Positions 7,632 to 16,637 of a DNA stretch of 64,000 bases are shown piece by piece (the first letter of the stretch is position 1; each line of letters opens with the position of its first letter). The position numbers and the translations under genes were made by a program. This DNA comes from Chloroflexi bacterium AL-N1 (GTDB lineage: Bacteria; Chloroflexota; Chloroflexia; Chloroflexales; Roseiflexaceae): the NCBI GenBank assembly GCA_013122435.1, contig WYDT01000019.1:1-64000 (forward strand). Direction: 5' to 3'. The notes beneath the pieces were generated by a model that did not search any database, was not told the origin of the DNA, and saw nothing but the letters and a program-made list of their open reading frames with translations.

Positions 7632-7663
7632 CCCATAATCCGCCATCAGTAGTAGATTATGGG
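7632..7663 (+). terminator. Hairpin after the small membrane genes
   Basis: A 9-bp stem CCCATAATC (7632-7640) / GATTATGGG (7655-7663) followed by CTTTATATAT. The T-tract is imperfect; a weak terminator is likely. Confidence 0.45.
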
Positions 7664-7880
7664 CTTTATATATGTGGTAACTATTAAGATGAACAGATAT
7701 GTATTCAAGAAACACTTGCTCTGATAAATCGTTACTCTTACCACCAAGGAGTAACAAAACTACTACCTCAGCCAGAGAATAGAATTGGCACCACTTAATC
7801 ACTAATAAACACCATAGACGCGGCGACATACGTGAACTAAGCTAAAAGACAAATTGACCCGTTCAGAAAGGAGTTCGCTT

Positions 7881-8546
7881 ATGCACGTCCGTATGTTTCG
7901 TACCATCTGTGTCACGCTCGTCACACTGGCTGCCATCCTGAGTACACCCTGGGCTACCCACGCTCAAACACCCGAACAACCACACGAAACTACTCCATCC
8001 CCCATGACTGCCGCACAACAGGAAGCCTACTACGATGCCATTCAACGCATGGAACAACATCTCATTACGCTACCAGACGGCACTTTTGCGCTCACAGTCA
8101 AGAGTGGGGCTGAAATTGGGGTCGATGAAGCCACATTCACAGCGCTACACGAAGGCATGCAACAGACCAACACAATGCTGCGAAGTGGTTCTCTTCAACG
8201 TAGTCAGGTGCAAACACATACTTCACTTGAAGAGACACTTTCATCAACCACTGATGATGTCACTATTGATGCGTGTATAGGAAGCAATGGGTTGCAATGG
8301 TTCTGGTGGGGCGCCCGTATTTGGCTTGACTCGTGTAATGCCCGCAATCTAGCTTATGGTGTTGCACCATGTGTAGTTCTTGGATTTCTGTTCATGGGTC
8401 CAGCACCACACCCTTGTGACTTACTTGGTGGCATGATTGGTGGTGCAGTTGCAGCGGGACAAATTGTTACCGCTGAAGCAAATCGTACAGGCATTTGGTT
8501 TGATGTAAACTTTGTGCTAGGTGTTACAGCTGTACAGCCTCAATAA
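7881..8546 (+). CDS. Secreted protein with conserved W-x-W-W-G motif, paralogue B
   Basis: A 221-aa paralogue of the 6223 product. ATG 7881 follows CAGAAAGGAGTTCGC, a ribosome-binding block identical to that of paralogue A. The signal peptide ends near THAQ. The blocks AIQRMEQHL, KSGAEIGVDEATFTAL, DAC, QWFWWGARIWLDSC and TGIWFDVNFVLGVTAVQPQ are all conserved. The hydrophobic C-terminal core differs most and has extra Cys residues (APCVVLG, HPCDLLGG), so the two proteins may have diverged in specificity. Upstream DNA also shares short blocks with paralogue A, suggesting a common regulator. Confidence 0.75.
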   Translation: MHVRMFRTICVTLVTLAAILSTPWATHAQTPEQPHETTPSPMTAAQQEAYYDAIQRMEQHLITLPDGTFALTVKSGAEIGVDEATFTALHEGMQQTNTMLRSGSLQRSQVQTHTSLEETLSSTTDDVTIDACIGSNGLQWFWWGARIWLDSCNARNLAYGVAPCVVLGFLFMGPAPHPCDLLGGMIGGAVAAGQIVTAEANRTGIWFDVNFVLGVTAVQPQ

Positions 8547-8569
8547 CTTCCAGAATAATTCTATTAAAC

Positions 8570-8612
8570 TACCCCACTGTCTCAATGATAAGATAGTGGG
8601 GTATCTGTTTTC
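8570..8612 (+). terminator. Rho-independent terminator after secreted paralogue B
   Basis: A 9-bp stem TACCCCACT (8570-8578) / AGTGGGGTA (8595-8603) followed by TCTGTTTTC, 23 bases after the stop codon. Confidence 0.75.
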
Positions 8613-8890
8613 AAGATAAAAACACAACTAGCAATACATAATTGGGTCCTCGTATGTGGCTCACCCACACCCCCCATCTCCTGCCTCCCGTCTCTAGCCT
8701 CTCGCCCCTCAACTTGTGACAGCCCCTGACACAAACGTGTGTTACTCTTATAGCAAGTTCTGCTTAGACACAAAGAGATGGATACACCCATCTAATCCGT
8801 CGACTTGACGGACGTTTTCAATGTAATGCACAATAGCAGGAAAATACGAACATAGTAAGAGTTCACACATATTTTGTATGAGGAAACTGT
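8613..8890. other. Intergenic region upstream of the MoxR/VWA operon with a pyrimidine-rich tract
   Basis: Bases 8658-8712 form a strongly strand-biased run (C/T on plus, G/A on minus) of degenerate CTCCTGCCTCCCGTCTC-type units. Downstream, CTGACA (8726-8731) and TTATAG (8748-8753), 16 bases apart, are a possible promoter for the operon beginning at 8891. No gene is seen. Confidence 0.4.
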
Positions 8891-10183
8891 ATGTCAATGT
8901 CCTGGACCGCTGATCAAGTTCTTGCTCTCGCACCCGACGCGAGTTCTGCCAAATCAGGGCAAGGCTTAGCCAATCCGCGCAAATGGGTGACACTTGGCCA
9001 CGATGCACAAGCCGTGTGGGGCGAATGCCAGGGAAGTTCCAAAACACCCTATCGTGCCCAGGTCGACCAGAATGGCCCCGCCTTTCGTTGTTCCTGCCCT
9101 AGTCGCAAATTCCCGTGCAAACACGCCATCGGGTTGCTCTTGTTGCTGGTCAATAAGCCAGAGGTCTTCTCCGAAACCGCCCAGCCAGACTGGGTCTCTG
9201 AATGGATTAGCTCACGTGCCGAGAAGGCCGAAAAGCAAGAGACCAAGAAACGCACGGCTGCGAGCGATCCCAAAGCACAGGCCAAACGCACCTCCGAACG
9301 CCGTGACAAAATCACCGCTGGGCTGAACGACCTTGAGCGTTGGGTCCGCGACCTGATCCGTCAGGGGCTTGCAACGACTCAGGGTAAGCCGTACAGCTTC
9401 TGGGAATCGACGGCGGCACGGTTGGTTGATGCTCAAGCCCCCGGTGCTGCACGCATGGTGCGTGAGATGGCAGGCATCCCCGCATCCGGTAATGGTTGGC
9501 AGGATCGCTTGTTGGTCCGACTTGGTCGCCTGCATCTGCTAATCGAAGGCTACAAGCGTTTTGACATCCTACCACCAGCCACACAAGCCGATATCCGTAA
9601 CACACTGGGGTGGAATTACAATCAGGACGAAGTGCTGGCAACCGAAAGTATCCACGATCAGTGGCACATCCTCGGTCAACATGTTGAGCAGGAAGATAAC
9701 ATGAAAACACAACGAACCTGGCTCTGGGGAGCGAACAGTCAACAGCCTGCCCTCATCCTCGATTTTGCCCACGGCAATCAGCCGCTCGATAAAAGCCTGG
9801 TGGTGAACACAGTGCTAGACGCCGAACTAGCTTTTTTCCCCAGCAACTATCCATTGCGCGCGTTGCTCAAACAGCAGCATGCGCCACCTACCTCTTGTAC
9901 AGCATTCGCAGGATCGCCAACCGTGCTGGAGGCCACGAACAGCTATACGAAAGCATTGGCACGCAATCCCTGGATTGAACGCTTCCCACTGGCACTCAAT
10001 GAAGTAGTACCATTTTATGATGGTGAAACGTGGCGAGCATATGATACCGATGACCGGGGCTTAACATTACACAAAAGCTCCCAAAACCTCTGGGAGATGG
10101 TCGCAACCAGTGGCGGCTATCCGATTGGTATCTTTGGTGAGTGGGACGGTCGTCAGTTAACCCTGCTGAACACCTGGGGTTAA
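8891..10183 (+). CDS. SWIM zinc-finger protein of a MoxR/VWA operon
   Basis: A 430-aa protein. The N-terminal SWIM domain is visible as Cys67-x-Cys69-x6-Cys76-x-His78 (FRCSCPSRKFPCKHAIGLLL), a zinc-binding fold that contacts DNA or proteins. A Lys/Glu-rich helix (about 110-145) follows and then a long alpha-helical region without recognised motifs. GAGGA precedes ATG 8891. It is the first of a same-strand cluster with short gaps; its E. coli counterpart in such clusters, from memory, is YehQ. The role is unknown; a scaffold or substrate-recognition subunit for the MoxR ATPase downstream is inferred. Confidence 0.8.
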   Translation: MSMSWTADQVLALAPDASSAKSGQGLANPRKWVTLGHDAQAVWGECQGSSKTPYRAQVDQNGPAFRCSCPSRKFPCKHAIGLLLLLVNKPEVFSETAQPDWVSEWISSRAEKAEKQETKKRTAASDPKAQAKRTSERRDKITAGLNDLERWVRDLIRQGLATTQGKPYSFWESTAARLVDAQAPGAARMVREMAGIPASGNGWQDRLLVRLGRLHLLIEGYKRFDILPPATQADIRNTLGWNYNQDEVLATESIHDQWHILGQHVEQEDNMKTQRTWLWGANSQQPALILDFAHGNQPLDKSLVVNTVLDAELAFFPSNYPLRALLKQQHAPPTSCTAFAGSPTVLEATNSYTKALARNPWIERFPLALNEVVPFYDGETWRAYDTDDRGLTLHKSSQNLWEMVATSGGYPIGIFGEWDGRQLTLLNTWG

Positions 10184-10219
10184 TTTTCATCCAACACATC
10201 TTACACAACGAGGAACAAT

Positions 10220-11821
10220 GTGACCAACAATAGACCAAATAACCAGCCCACAGAACTCTGGGACAACCTTGTCACGACGGCCTTGCTCGGCACCGAACGG
10301 CGGCCCCTGGCACAGGCACAGGCGAGCGCGTCTCTTGGCGCCGCATTGTCCCAGTTTGATCCGAATGATCAGGAACATACCCTGCTGGGTGTCAGCGCGC
10401 TCCTATCGCTCTACCAGCAAGCAGGGATGGTGCCGACCACCATAGAACGACCCGAGATGAGACCCAGTGCTTCCGATGACCGCCCCGTCTGTAACCCCCG
10501 CGCCGCGCAACACCTTACTATGATCCTCAATCAGAAGTATGCTGCTGTGCTGTCTGAGTGGCTTGAGGCATTGGCACAAACAGGTCAGCGTGTCCCGGAA
10601 ACAATGTTGCCCACCCTGCTGGATTTCTGTCGCACCAATGAAGAGGTACACCAACTACTCCATCCCATCATTGGGAAGCGCGGTCACTGGCTGGCTGGCC
10701 AAAATCCTAACTGGCACTACGCCTCAATCGATGTAGCCTCATCCAACACATTAGAGTCAGACACGGACGAAGCAGATGCAGAGTTGGCCGAACTCTGGGA
10801 AACCAGCGGGCGCTCCCAACGCCTGGCACTGCTGCGACAACTACGTCAGCAACATCCCCACAGGGCTCGTGAAGTATTACTGACAACCTGGTCACAAGAG
10901 AAAGCCAGTGATCGAACAGACTTTCTCGAAACCTTTAGAGTCGGATTGAGTCAAGCCGATGAGCCATTTCTCGAAAACTCCCTTGACGACCGCAGCAAAG
11001 AAGTGTATCGAGTCGCTGCCGAACTACTGGCACGGCTGCCCGAGTCTCGGCTGGTGCAGCGCATGATTGAGCGAATTACACCGCTTCTCGAATACACACC
11101 CAAACAGGAACCCCGTGTGTTTCCTCCCCAACCGGGACGTAAACCCAAATTAACTATCACACCACCAGAACACTACGATGCCACGATGAAGCGTGATGGC
11201 ATTACCGAGGCACCCACAACCAAGAAAACAGGACAGAAAGCATGGTGGTTACAACAAATGCTTGAAGTTATTCCACCAAGTTATTGGACGAACCTCTGGG
11301 GAGCACCACCTAAAGATTTGTTAGAAGCTGCTACTAAGAGTGACTGGAAAAGTGCACTGATCAATGGATGGGCCAAAGCAACAGAGCAATATGCAGATGC
11401 TACGTGGGCAGAGGCATTCTTAGGGCAAGAGAAACTTGTTTCTGAAGCGCAACTGTCGTTGTTGGTTGAGATATTGTCGCCTGAACGACGCGAAGCGTAC
11501 CTCATTCCCCACCTCCGTAAAAGTACCAATACCCCTGCAGAACTCATTCGGAGATGCCAACATCCCTGGAGCCCAGAGCTGACCAGAGTGGTGCTCTATC
11601 GAATACGTTCAACCATCAAAAACGCAGATACGCGTAGCATATGGCATCTACAATCACTTATCATTCAGATTGGCCTGTACATACCACCAACGATGATTCA
11701 CGATGTGACGAACGGATGGCCGACCGATGCCAAAGTATGGCACACTGTTGAGGCCGCAGTCGAAAAATGTATTGCCACCCTACAATTTCGTTATGATATG
11801 CTTAAGGAGCTTACTCAATGA
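10220..11821 (+). CDS. DUF5691-type alpha-helical protein of the MoxR/VWA operon
   Basis: A 533-aa soluble protein, GTG start at 10220 with GAGGA upstream (the ATG overlapping it runs straight into a stop). The N-terminus LWDNLVTTALLGTERRPL is characteristic of DUF5691 proteins that accompany SWIM and MoxR genes. The middle has HEAT-like pairs of helices (LLRQLRQQHPHRAREVLL, YRVAAELLARLPESRLVQRM). The function is unknown. The stop codon overlaps the start of the MoxR gene (ATGA, 11818-11821), which implies translational coupling and probably a stoichiometric complex. Confidence 0.75.
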   Translation: MTNNRPNNQPTELWDNLVTTALLGTERRPLAQAQASASLGAALSQFDPNDQEHTLLGVSALLSLYQQAGMVPTTIERPEMRPSASDDRPVCNPRAAQHLTMILNQKYAAVLSEWLEALAQTGQRVPETMLPTLLDFCRTNEEVHQLLHPIIGKRGHWLAGQNPNWHYASIDVASSNTLESDTDEADAELAELWETSGRSQRLALLRQLRQQHPHRAREVLLTTWSQEKASDRTDFLETFRVGLSQADEPFLENSLDDRSKEVYRVAAELLARLPESRLVQRMIERITPLLEYTPKQEPRVFPPQPGRKPKLTITPPEHYDATMKRDGITEAPTTKKTGQKAWWLQQMLEVIPPSYWTNLWGAPPKDLLEAATKSDWKSALINGWAKATEQYADATWAEAFLGQEKLVSEAQLSLLVEILSPERREAYLIPHLRKSTNTPAELIRRCQHPWSPELTRVVLYRIRSTIKNADTRSIWHLQSLIIQIGLYIPPTMIHDVTNGWPTDAKVWHTVEAAVEKCIATLQFRYDMLKELTQ

Positions 11822-12897
11822 CCACGATCCTTCGCCAACACGCCGAACACCAATTTGCTGAGGAGTTAGAGGCCCTTGCTAAAGCCGACACCCGCCCACG
11901 TCCACCAAGCTGGAAGCTCTCGCCATGGGCCGTTGCCACCTACCTCCTTGGTGGCAAACTCGACGATGGCTTTGAGGTTTCTCCAAAATATATTGGTAAC
12001 CGCCGCGTGATCGAGATTGCGATTGCAACCCTGGCAACCGACCGCGGATTGTTGCTGATCGGTGTACCAGGGACAGCCAAAAGCTGGGTATCTGAGCATC
12101 TTTCTGCCGCTATCTCCGGCGACTCGACCATGCTCATTCAAGGAACGGCTGGCACCAGCGAGGAAGCCATTCGCTACGGGTGGAACTACGCGCGTTTGCT
12201 AGCTGATGGGCCATCTATGCAAGCCATCGTTGATAGCCCGTTGATGCGTGCCATGCAGAATGGCAAGATTGCTCGTGTGGAAGAGCTTACCCGTATTCCT
12301 GCCGATGTACAAGACACGCTTATTACCATCCTCTCAGAGAAAACTTTGCCCATTCCAGAGCTGAATAACGAAGTGCAGGCGGTCAAAGGCTTCAATATTA
12401 TTGCTACAGCCAACGACCGTGACCGTGGTGTGAACGATCTCTCAAGCGCACTCAAGCGGCGTTTCAACACGGTCGTGCTGCCGCTTCCCGACAATGTTGA
12501 TGAGGAAGTGAGCATCGTGAAACAGCGGGTGGAGAGCCTGGGCCGTGCGTTGGAGTTACCTGCCGAGCCACCTGCGCTGGAAGAGATCCGCCGTATCGTG
12601 ACGGTCTTCCGTGAATTGCGAAGTGGAGTCACGTCTGATGGCAAAACCAAACTGAAATCGCCCAGTGGAACCTTGAGCACTGCGGAAGCTATTTCGGTGG
12701 TCAACAGTGGGTTGGCGATGGCCGGGCATTTTGGGGATGGCCAGTTGCGTGCTGGCGATGTCGCAGCCAGTCTCGTTGGTGCAGTCGTCAAAGACCCCGT
12801 GCAGGACAACGTCGTGTGGCAAGAATACCTGGAAACCGTTGTCAAGGAACGCAATGGGTGGAAAGATCTCTATCGTGCCTGTCGCGAAATCGGGTAA
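11818..12897 (+). CDS. MoxR-family AAA+ ATPase (YehL-like)
   Basis: A 359-aa AAA+ ATPase. Walker A is GVPGTAKS (82-89), the Walker B region ARVEEL (152-157), sensor 1 IIATAND (204-210) and an arginine-finger region ALKRRF (221-226). MoxR ATPases act as chaperones that mature or activate protein complexes, usually together with a VWA partner encoded nearby, here at 16576. Gene order and partner genes resemble the YehL branch of the MoxR family. It is coupled by an ATGA overlap to the DUF5691 gene. Confidence 0.9.
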   Translation: MTTILRQHAEHQFAEELEALAKADTRPRPPSWKLSPWAVATYLLGGKLDDGFEVSPKYIGNRRVIEIAIATLATDRGLLLIGVPGTAKSWVSEHLSAAISGDSTMLIQGTAGTSEEAIRYGWNYARLLADGPSMQAIVDSPLMRAMQNGKIARVEELTRIPADVQDTLITILSEKTLPIPELNNEVQAVKGFNIIATANDRDRGVNDLSSALKRRFNTVVLPLPDNVDEEVSIVKQRVESLGRALELPAEPPALEEIRRIVTVFRELRSGVTSDGKTKLKSPSGTLSTAEAISVVNSGLAMAGHFGDGQLRAGDVAASLVGAVVKDPVQDNVVWQEYLETVVKERNGWKDLYRACREIG

Positions 12898-12947
12898 CCA
12901 CCAGAAACAAGAGCATTATCAATTCACAAATAAGAGCAGGTAACACC

Positions 12948-13322
12948 GTGACGATTAACTATGCGAGCGATATTTACATCTGGCACGAGTGGATGGATTT
13001 TGTGGAAGAGCTATACGAACTCCCACAACCCTCACTCCTTGAAGAATTCTACCAATACAACCTGGAGATCCGTCCTACAGCCGCAGCTCTTCCAGCACAT
13101 ACGGCCAGAGTCTGTACACACAAACAGCTCAATGATTACATCCGTCATCGCGTGGTGACAGAGCAATCGCTTACTGAACTCCAGCTCCAACTCAAAACGG
13201 TGCAGCGCTTTGGTGAGGTTACGCAGAAGCTTACACACGTACTTTTGGAGCACACTGCGGACTCAAACACACGATTGACATTATTCCGTCATGCACTGAG
13301 CAAAAGGTCATATTATGCCTGA
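12948..13322 (+). CDS. Uncharacterised 124-aa protein in the MoxR/VWA operon
   Basis: The GTG at 12948 with AGCAGG upstream is preferred, because longer readings run back into the MoxR coding sequence. The protein is helical and Trp/Tyr-rich at its N-terminus (YASDIYIWHEWMDFVEELYEL) with no recognised family. It overlaps the start of the DUF5682 gene by 8 bases (13315-13322), so it is very likely translated as part of the operon. It could be a small adaptor; this is inference from position only. Confidence 0.6.
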   Translation: MTINYASDIYIWHEWMDFVEELYELPQPSLLEEFYQYNLEIRPTAAALPAHTARVCTHKQLNDYIRHRVVTEQSLTELQLQLKTVQRFGEVTQKLTHVLLEHTADSNTRLTLFRHALSKRSYYA

Positions 13323-15732
13323 CGCATCCACTATTCACATCTTTGGTATCCGTCATCATGGCCCTGGTTCAGCCCGTAGCCTACGCCAGGCGCTGGATGA
13401 ACTCCAACCGGACGTAGTGCTGGTTGAGGGGCCACCCGATGCTGCCCATGTCTTGCCATTGCTTACCGATGCAGAAATGCAGCCGCCTGTCGCACTGCTG
13501 ATCTACGCTGCTGAGGATCCACGCCGTGCGGTCTATTATCCGTTCGCGGTTTTTTCACCCGAATGGCAGGCCATTCATTACAGCCTGACCAATGATATAC
13601 CAGTGCGTTTTATGGATCTGCCGCAAACGCACCAGCTTGCCATACGCGAGGCTCCCAAACCACCAGAAGCCGAAGAGACACCAACAGCAGAGCCACAACC
13701 GTCAGAGCCAAGAGAAGCCGTACCCGAAGAACCAGCATCAACCTCCGCCGATGAGGATGAAACCCAATCCGCATTAGCAGATGCTGCGGATGAACTACCC
13801 AGCCCACGCGCCGACCCACTTGGTTGGCTGGCACGTGCCGCTGGCTACGCCGATGGCGAACGCTGGTGGGAGCACATGGTTGAGCACCGTCGCGATGGCA
13901 CCGATCTCTTTGCGGCGATTCTTGAGGCAATGACAGCGCTCCGCGAATCCGTCGAGAAAGAAGGGGGCGCTCCGCTTCCCCAACACAATCGTGGCGATTT
14001 TTCAGAAGCTACCATCGAGATGCAGCGCGAGGCCTGGATGCGCCAGACCATCCGCGCCGCACAGAGCGAGGGCTTCCAGCGTATCGCTGTCGTCTGTGGA
14101 GCGTGGCACGGCCCGGCGTTAGCCCAAATGCCACCGGCCAGAGACGACACCAACGTGCTCAAGAAAATGCCCAAAGTCAAAGTTGAAGCAACCTGGATTC
14201 CGTGGACATACAGCCGGCTCTCGTACCAATCAGGCTATGGTGCGGGCATCGAGTCACCTGGTTGGTACGACTACCTATGGAATACAAACGACAGTGTGGC
14301 CATTGGATGGATGACACGAGTCGCCCGGTTGTTACGTGAACAGGATCTTGATGCTTCAGCAGCTCACGTCATTGAAGCCGTGCGCCTCACCGAAGCGCTC
14401 TCTGCTATCCGTGACCGACCACTACCTGGATTGCCCGAACTCAATGAAGCCGCCCGATCAGTATTTTGTTTTGGCAGTGATCTACCGTTGCAGCTCATCC
14501 ACGAGAAATTGATTATCGGTGAGCAATTAGGTCAGGTACCCGCAGCAACACCAATGGTGCCGCTCCAACAAGACTTGATACGAACCCAAAAGCGGCTGCG
14601 TCTTGTTCCTGAGGCCAGTTGGCGCGATCTTGATCTGGACTTACGCAAAAAGAATGATCTGGAACGCAGTTATTTGCTCCATCGGCTACGATTGCTTGAG
14701 GTACCGTGGGGTGAGCAAACGCGTGGGAGCCGTGGCAAAGGCACTTTCCACGAATACTGGCGCATCCAGTGGCAGCCCGAACTCGCTGTGGCGTTGATTG
14801 AAGCGGGGATCTGGGGCAACACTATTGCCGATGCGGCGACCGCCTACACCCGCGATGCGGCCAAGAATGCCCGTGATCTGCCCGATCTGACCAAACTGGT
14901 CGATCATGCGTTGTTAGCCGATCTTCCTGATGCTGTCACCTACCTGATGGAACGGCTACAGGCAGAGGCTGCTATTGCCAGCGACATCACACACTTGATG
15001 GGTGCGCTACCGCCACTCGCCAACGTCTTACGCTACGGCAATGTGCGGAAGACCGATGCAAGTGCAGTGGGTCAGGTAGTCGATGGGCTGGTCACACGTA
15101 TCTTTATTGGACTGCCCGGCGCATGCTCATCATTGAATGACGATGCGGCCAAAGACATGTTCAACAGGCTGATCGATGTCAACAGCGCGCTGGCATTATT
15201 GCAAAACAACGAGCACATCGAAGAGTGGCAGCGTGTACTGCTGCATATCGCCGACAATGATAGAATTCATGGGTTGGTTGCCGGGCGGTGCTGCCGTATC
15301 CTGCTTGATGCCCATGGCCTCGCTTCCGATGAGGTCGCCAAACGGGTAAGCCTGGCGCTCTCAACAGCTTCAGCACCGACGCAGGCCGCCGCATGGGTCG
15401 AAGGACTGCTCACCGGCAGCGGATTATTGCTGCTGCATGACCATACCCTCTGGCAAATTCTGGACACATGGGTCGACGAATTGTCGACAGATCATTTTAT
15501 TCAGATACTGCCCTTGATACGTCGTACATTTTCGAGCTTTAGCGCACCTGAACGGCGACAAATGGGTGAACGCGCACGCACTTACAAAACTGAGAGCAGC
15601 ACATCGGCATTTGTTATTGAGGATACCGCATTTGATGTTGAACGGGCCAATACAGTTATCCCGCTCGTCATGCAGCTTTTGGGCCACGCACAGGAGAACG
15701 GCCATGACCAGAATGGTTCCAAAACTGATTAA
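13315..15732 (+). CDS. DUF5682 (YehM-like) protein of the MoxR/VWA operon
   Basis: An 805-aa protein. The N-terminal signature IFGIRHHGPGSARSLRQAL (about 9-27) and DVVLVEGPPDA are typical of DUF5682 proteins, which recur with MoxR and VWA genes. Residues about 120-165 are an acidic Pro/Glu/Ala-rich linker (EAEETPTAEPQPSEP), and the C-terminal 500 residues are helical. The conserved His and Glu-Gly-Pro segments resemble a hydrolase core of the erythromycin-esterase/TraB type, but catalysis is unproven. It overlaps the next gene by 29 bases. Confidence 0.8.
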   Translation: MPDASTIHIFGIRHHGPGSARSLRQALDELQPDVVLVEGPPDAAHVLPLLTDAEMQPPVALLIYAAEDPRRAVYYPFAVFSPEWQAIHYSLTNDIPVRFMDLPQTHQLAIREAPKPPEAEETPTAEPQPSEPREAVPEEPASTSADEDETQSALADAADELPSPRADPLGWLARAAGYADGERWWEHMVEHRRDGTDLFAAILEAMTALRESVEKEGGAPLPQHNRGDFSEATIEMQREAWMRQTIRAAQSEGFQRIAVVCGAWHGPALAQMPPARDDTNVLKKMPKVKVEATWIPWTYSRLSYQSGYGAGIESPGWYDYLWNTNDSVAIGWMTRVARLLREQDLDASAAHVIEAVRLTEALSAIRDRPLPGLPELNEAARSVFCFGSDLPLQLIHEKLIIGEQLGQVPAATPMVPLQQDLIRTQKRLRLVPEASWRDLDLDLRKKNDLERSYLLHRLRLLEVPWGEQTRGSRGKGTFHEYWRIQWQPELAVALIEAGIWGNTIADAATAYTRDAAKNARDLPDLTKLVDHALLADLPDAVTYLMERLQAEAAIASDITHLMGALPPLANVLRYGNVRKTDASAVGQVVDGLVTRIFIGLPGACSSLNDDAAKDMFNRLIDVNSALALLQNNEHIEEWQRVLLHIADNDRIHGLVAGRCCRILLDAHGLASDEVAKRVSLALSTASAPTQAAAWVEGLLTGSGLLLLHDHTLWQILDTWVDELSTDHFIQILPLIRRTFSSFSAPERRQMGERARTYKTESSTSAFVIEDTAFDVERANTVIPLVMQLLGHAQENGHDQNGSKTD

Positions 15733-16417
15733 ATGTGCCGTCTGTGACCAGCAGAGTGAGCAGATGGTGCTGGGAAGCACGAGCAGCTTTGGCGCACCAG
15801 ACCTTGATGGCAGACCACCCAGTTTGATGCGTTACACCATCAGCTGTTGGGTGCAGCGGTGTCCGTCCTGTGGCTACTGTGCGCCACAAATCGCTGAACC
15901 AGGCGTCAAAACAACCGAGGTGATGGCCGATGCCTTCTATCAGACACAGTTGCACAATCATAGTTTTCCAGTCCTGGCTAATAGTTTTCTCTGTGCAGCG
16001 CTCATTCAGCAGCAACAAGGGCAACTCGCAGACGCAGGATGGAGTTGTGTGCACGCGGCGTGGGTCTGTGACGATGAACGCAACACAATAGCCGCGCAAC
16101 ATTGCCGACATAAAGCCATTGCATTGTTACAACAAGCGACTGATGCAGGGCAACAAACCCACGCTGATCCAGAGCATGGTGCATTGCTGCTGACAGATGT
16201 ATTGCGCCGATCAGGGGAGTTTGCTGCCGCAGCGGCGTATTGTCAACATATGCTGGCCCAACCGTTGTCACCACTTGTTCAACGCATGCTGGCTGCACAA
16301 CAAGCATTGATTACCCGGCGCGATACAAGTGGCTACACCATTGAAGAGGCTATTGGCGAGACAACCTATCACACACTCCTTGAGCAGCAAAAAAAGGAAG
16401 GAGAACGCGATGCTTGA
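15704..16417 (+). CDS. Zinc-ribbon protein (DUF2225-like) of the MoxR/VWA operon
   Basis: A 237-aa protein, ATG 15704 with AGGAG 7-12 bases upstream, overlapping the DUF5682 gene. Two Cys pairs, Cys11-x2-Cys14 and Cys53-x2-Cys56 (RCPSCGYCAP), form a likely N-terminal zinc ribbon. The rest is a set of TPR-like helices (AALIQQQQGQLADAGWSCVHAAW, LLLTDVLRRSGEFAAAAAYCQHML). The arrangement resembles DUF2225-type proteins. The role in the cluster is unknown; protein-protein contacts are plausible. Confidence 0.65.
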   Translation: MTRMVPKLIKCAVCDQQSEQMVLGSTSSFGAPDLDGRPPSLMRYTISCWVQRCPSCGYCAPQIAEPGVKTTEVMADAFYQTQLHNHSFPVLANSFLCAALIQQQQGQLADAGWSCVHAAWVCDDERNTIAAQHCRHKAIALLQQATDAGQQTHADPEHGALLLTDVLRRSGEFAAAAAYCQHMLAQPLSPLVQRMLAAQQALITRRDTSGYTIEEAIGETTYHTLLEQQKKEGERDA

Positions 16418-16637
16418 AAAACTCGATACCATCAAGTGGCAGCACATCACCCATGCCTACGGAGCAACAGACGATGACAAGTCCGGTAAAAAGGCCACGT
16501 ACAACCAATCTACCGGATTCGCCGGACAAATTACACACATTCGTGCAGGACACCCCTGCGATATAGGAGCTATAGATGACCCAGGCAACAGAACAGGAAC
16601 GACTACGCCGCTGGCGACTTATTCTCGGTGGTCATGA
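16410..16637 (+). pseudogene. Truncated N-terminal fragment of a HEAT-repeat-like protein family
   Basis: A 75-codon reading frame whose ATG 16410 overlaps the preceding stop by 8 bases and follows AAGGAAGGAG. The opening residues LDTIKWQHITHAYGATDD resemble the start of an uncharacterised HEAT-repeat protein family (pattern LDxIxWxxLxHAYGxAxD). Homology then stops abruptly after about 20 residues, and the frame runs 62 bases into the VWA gene. Most likely this is the remnant of an additional operon member, or a very short diverged gene. Confidence 0.4.
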
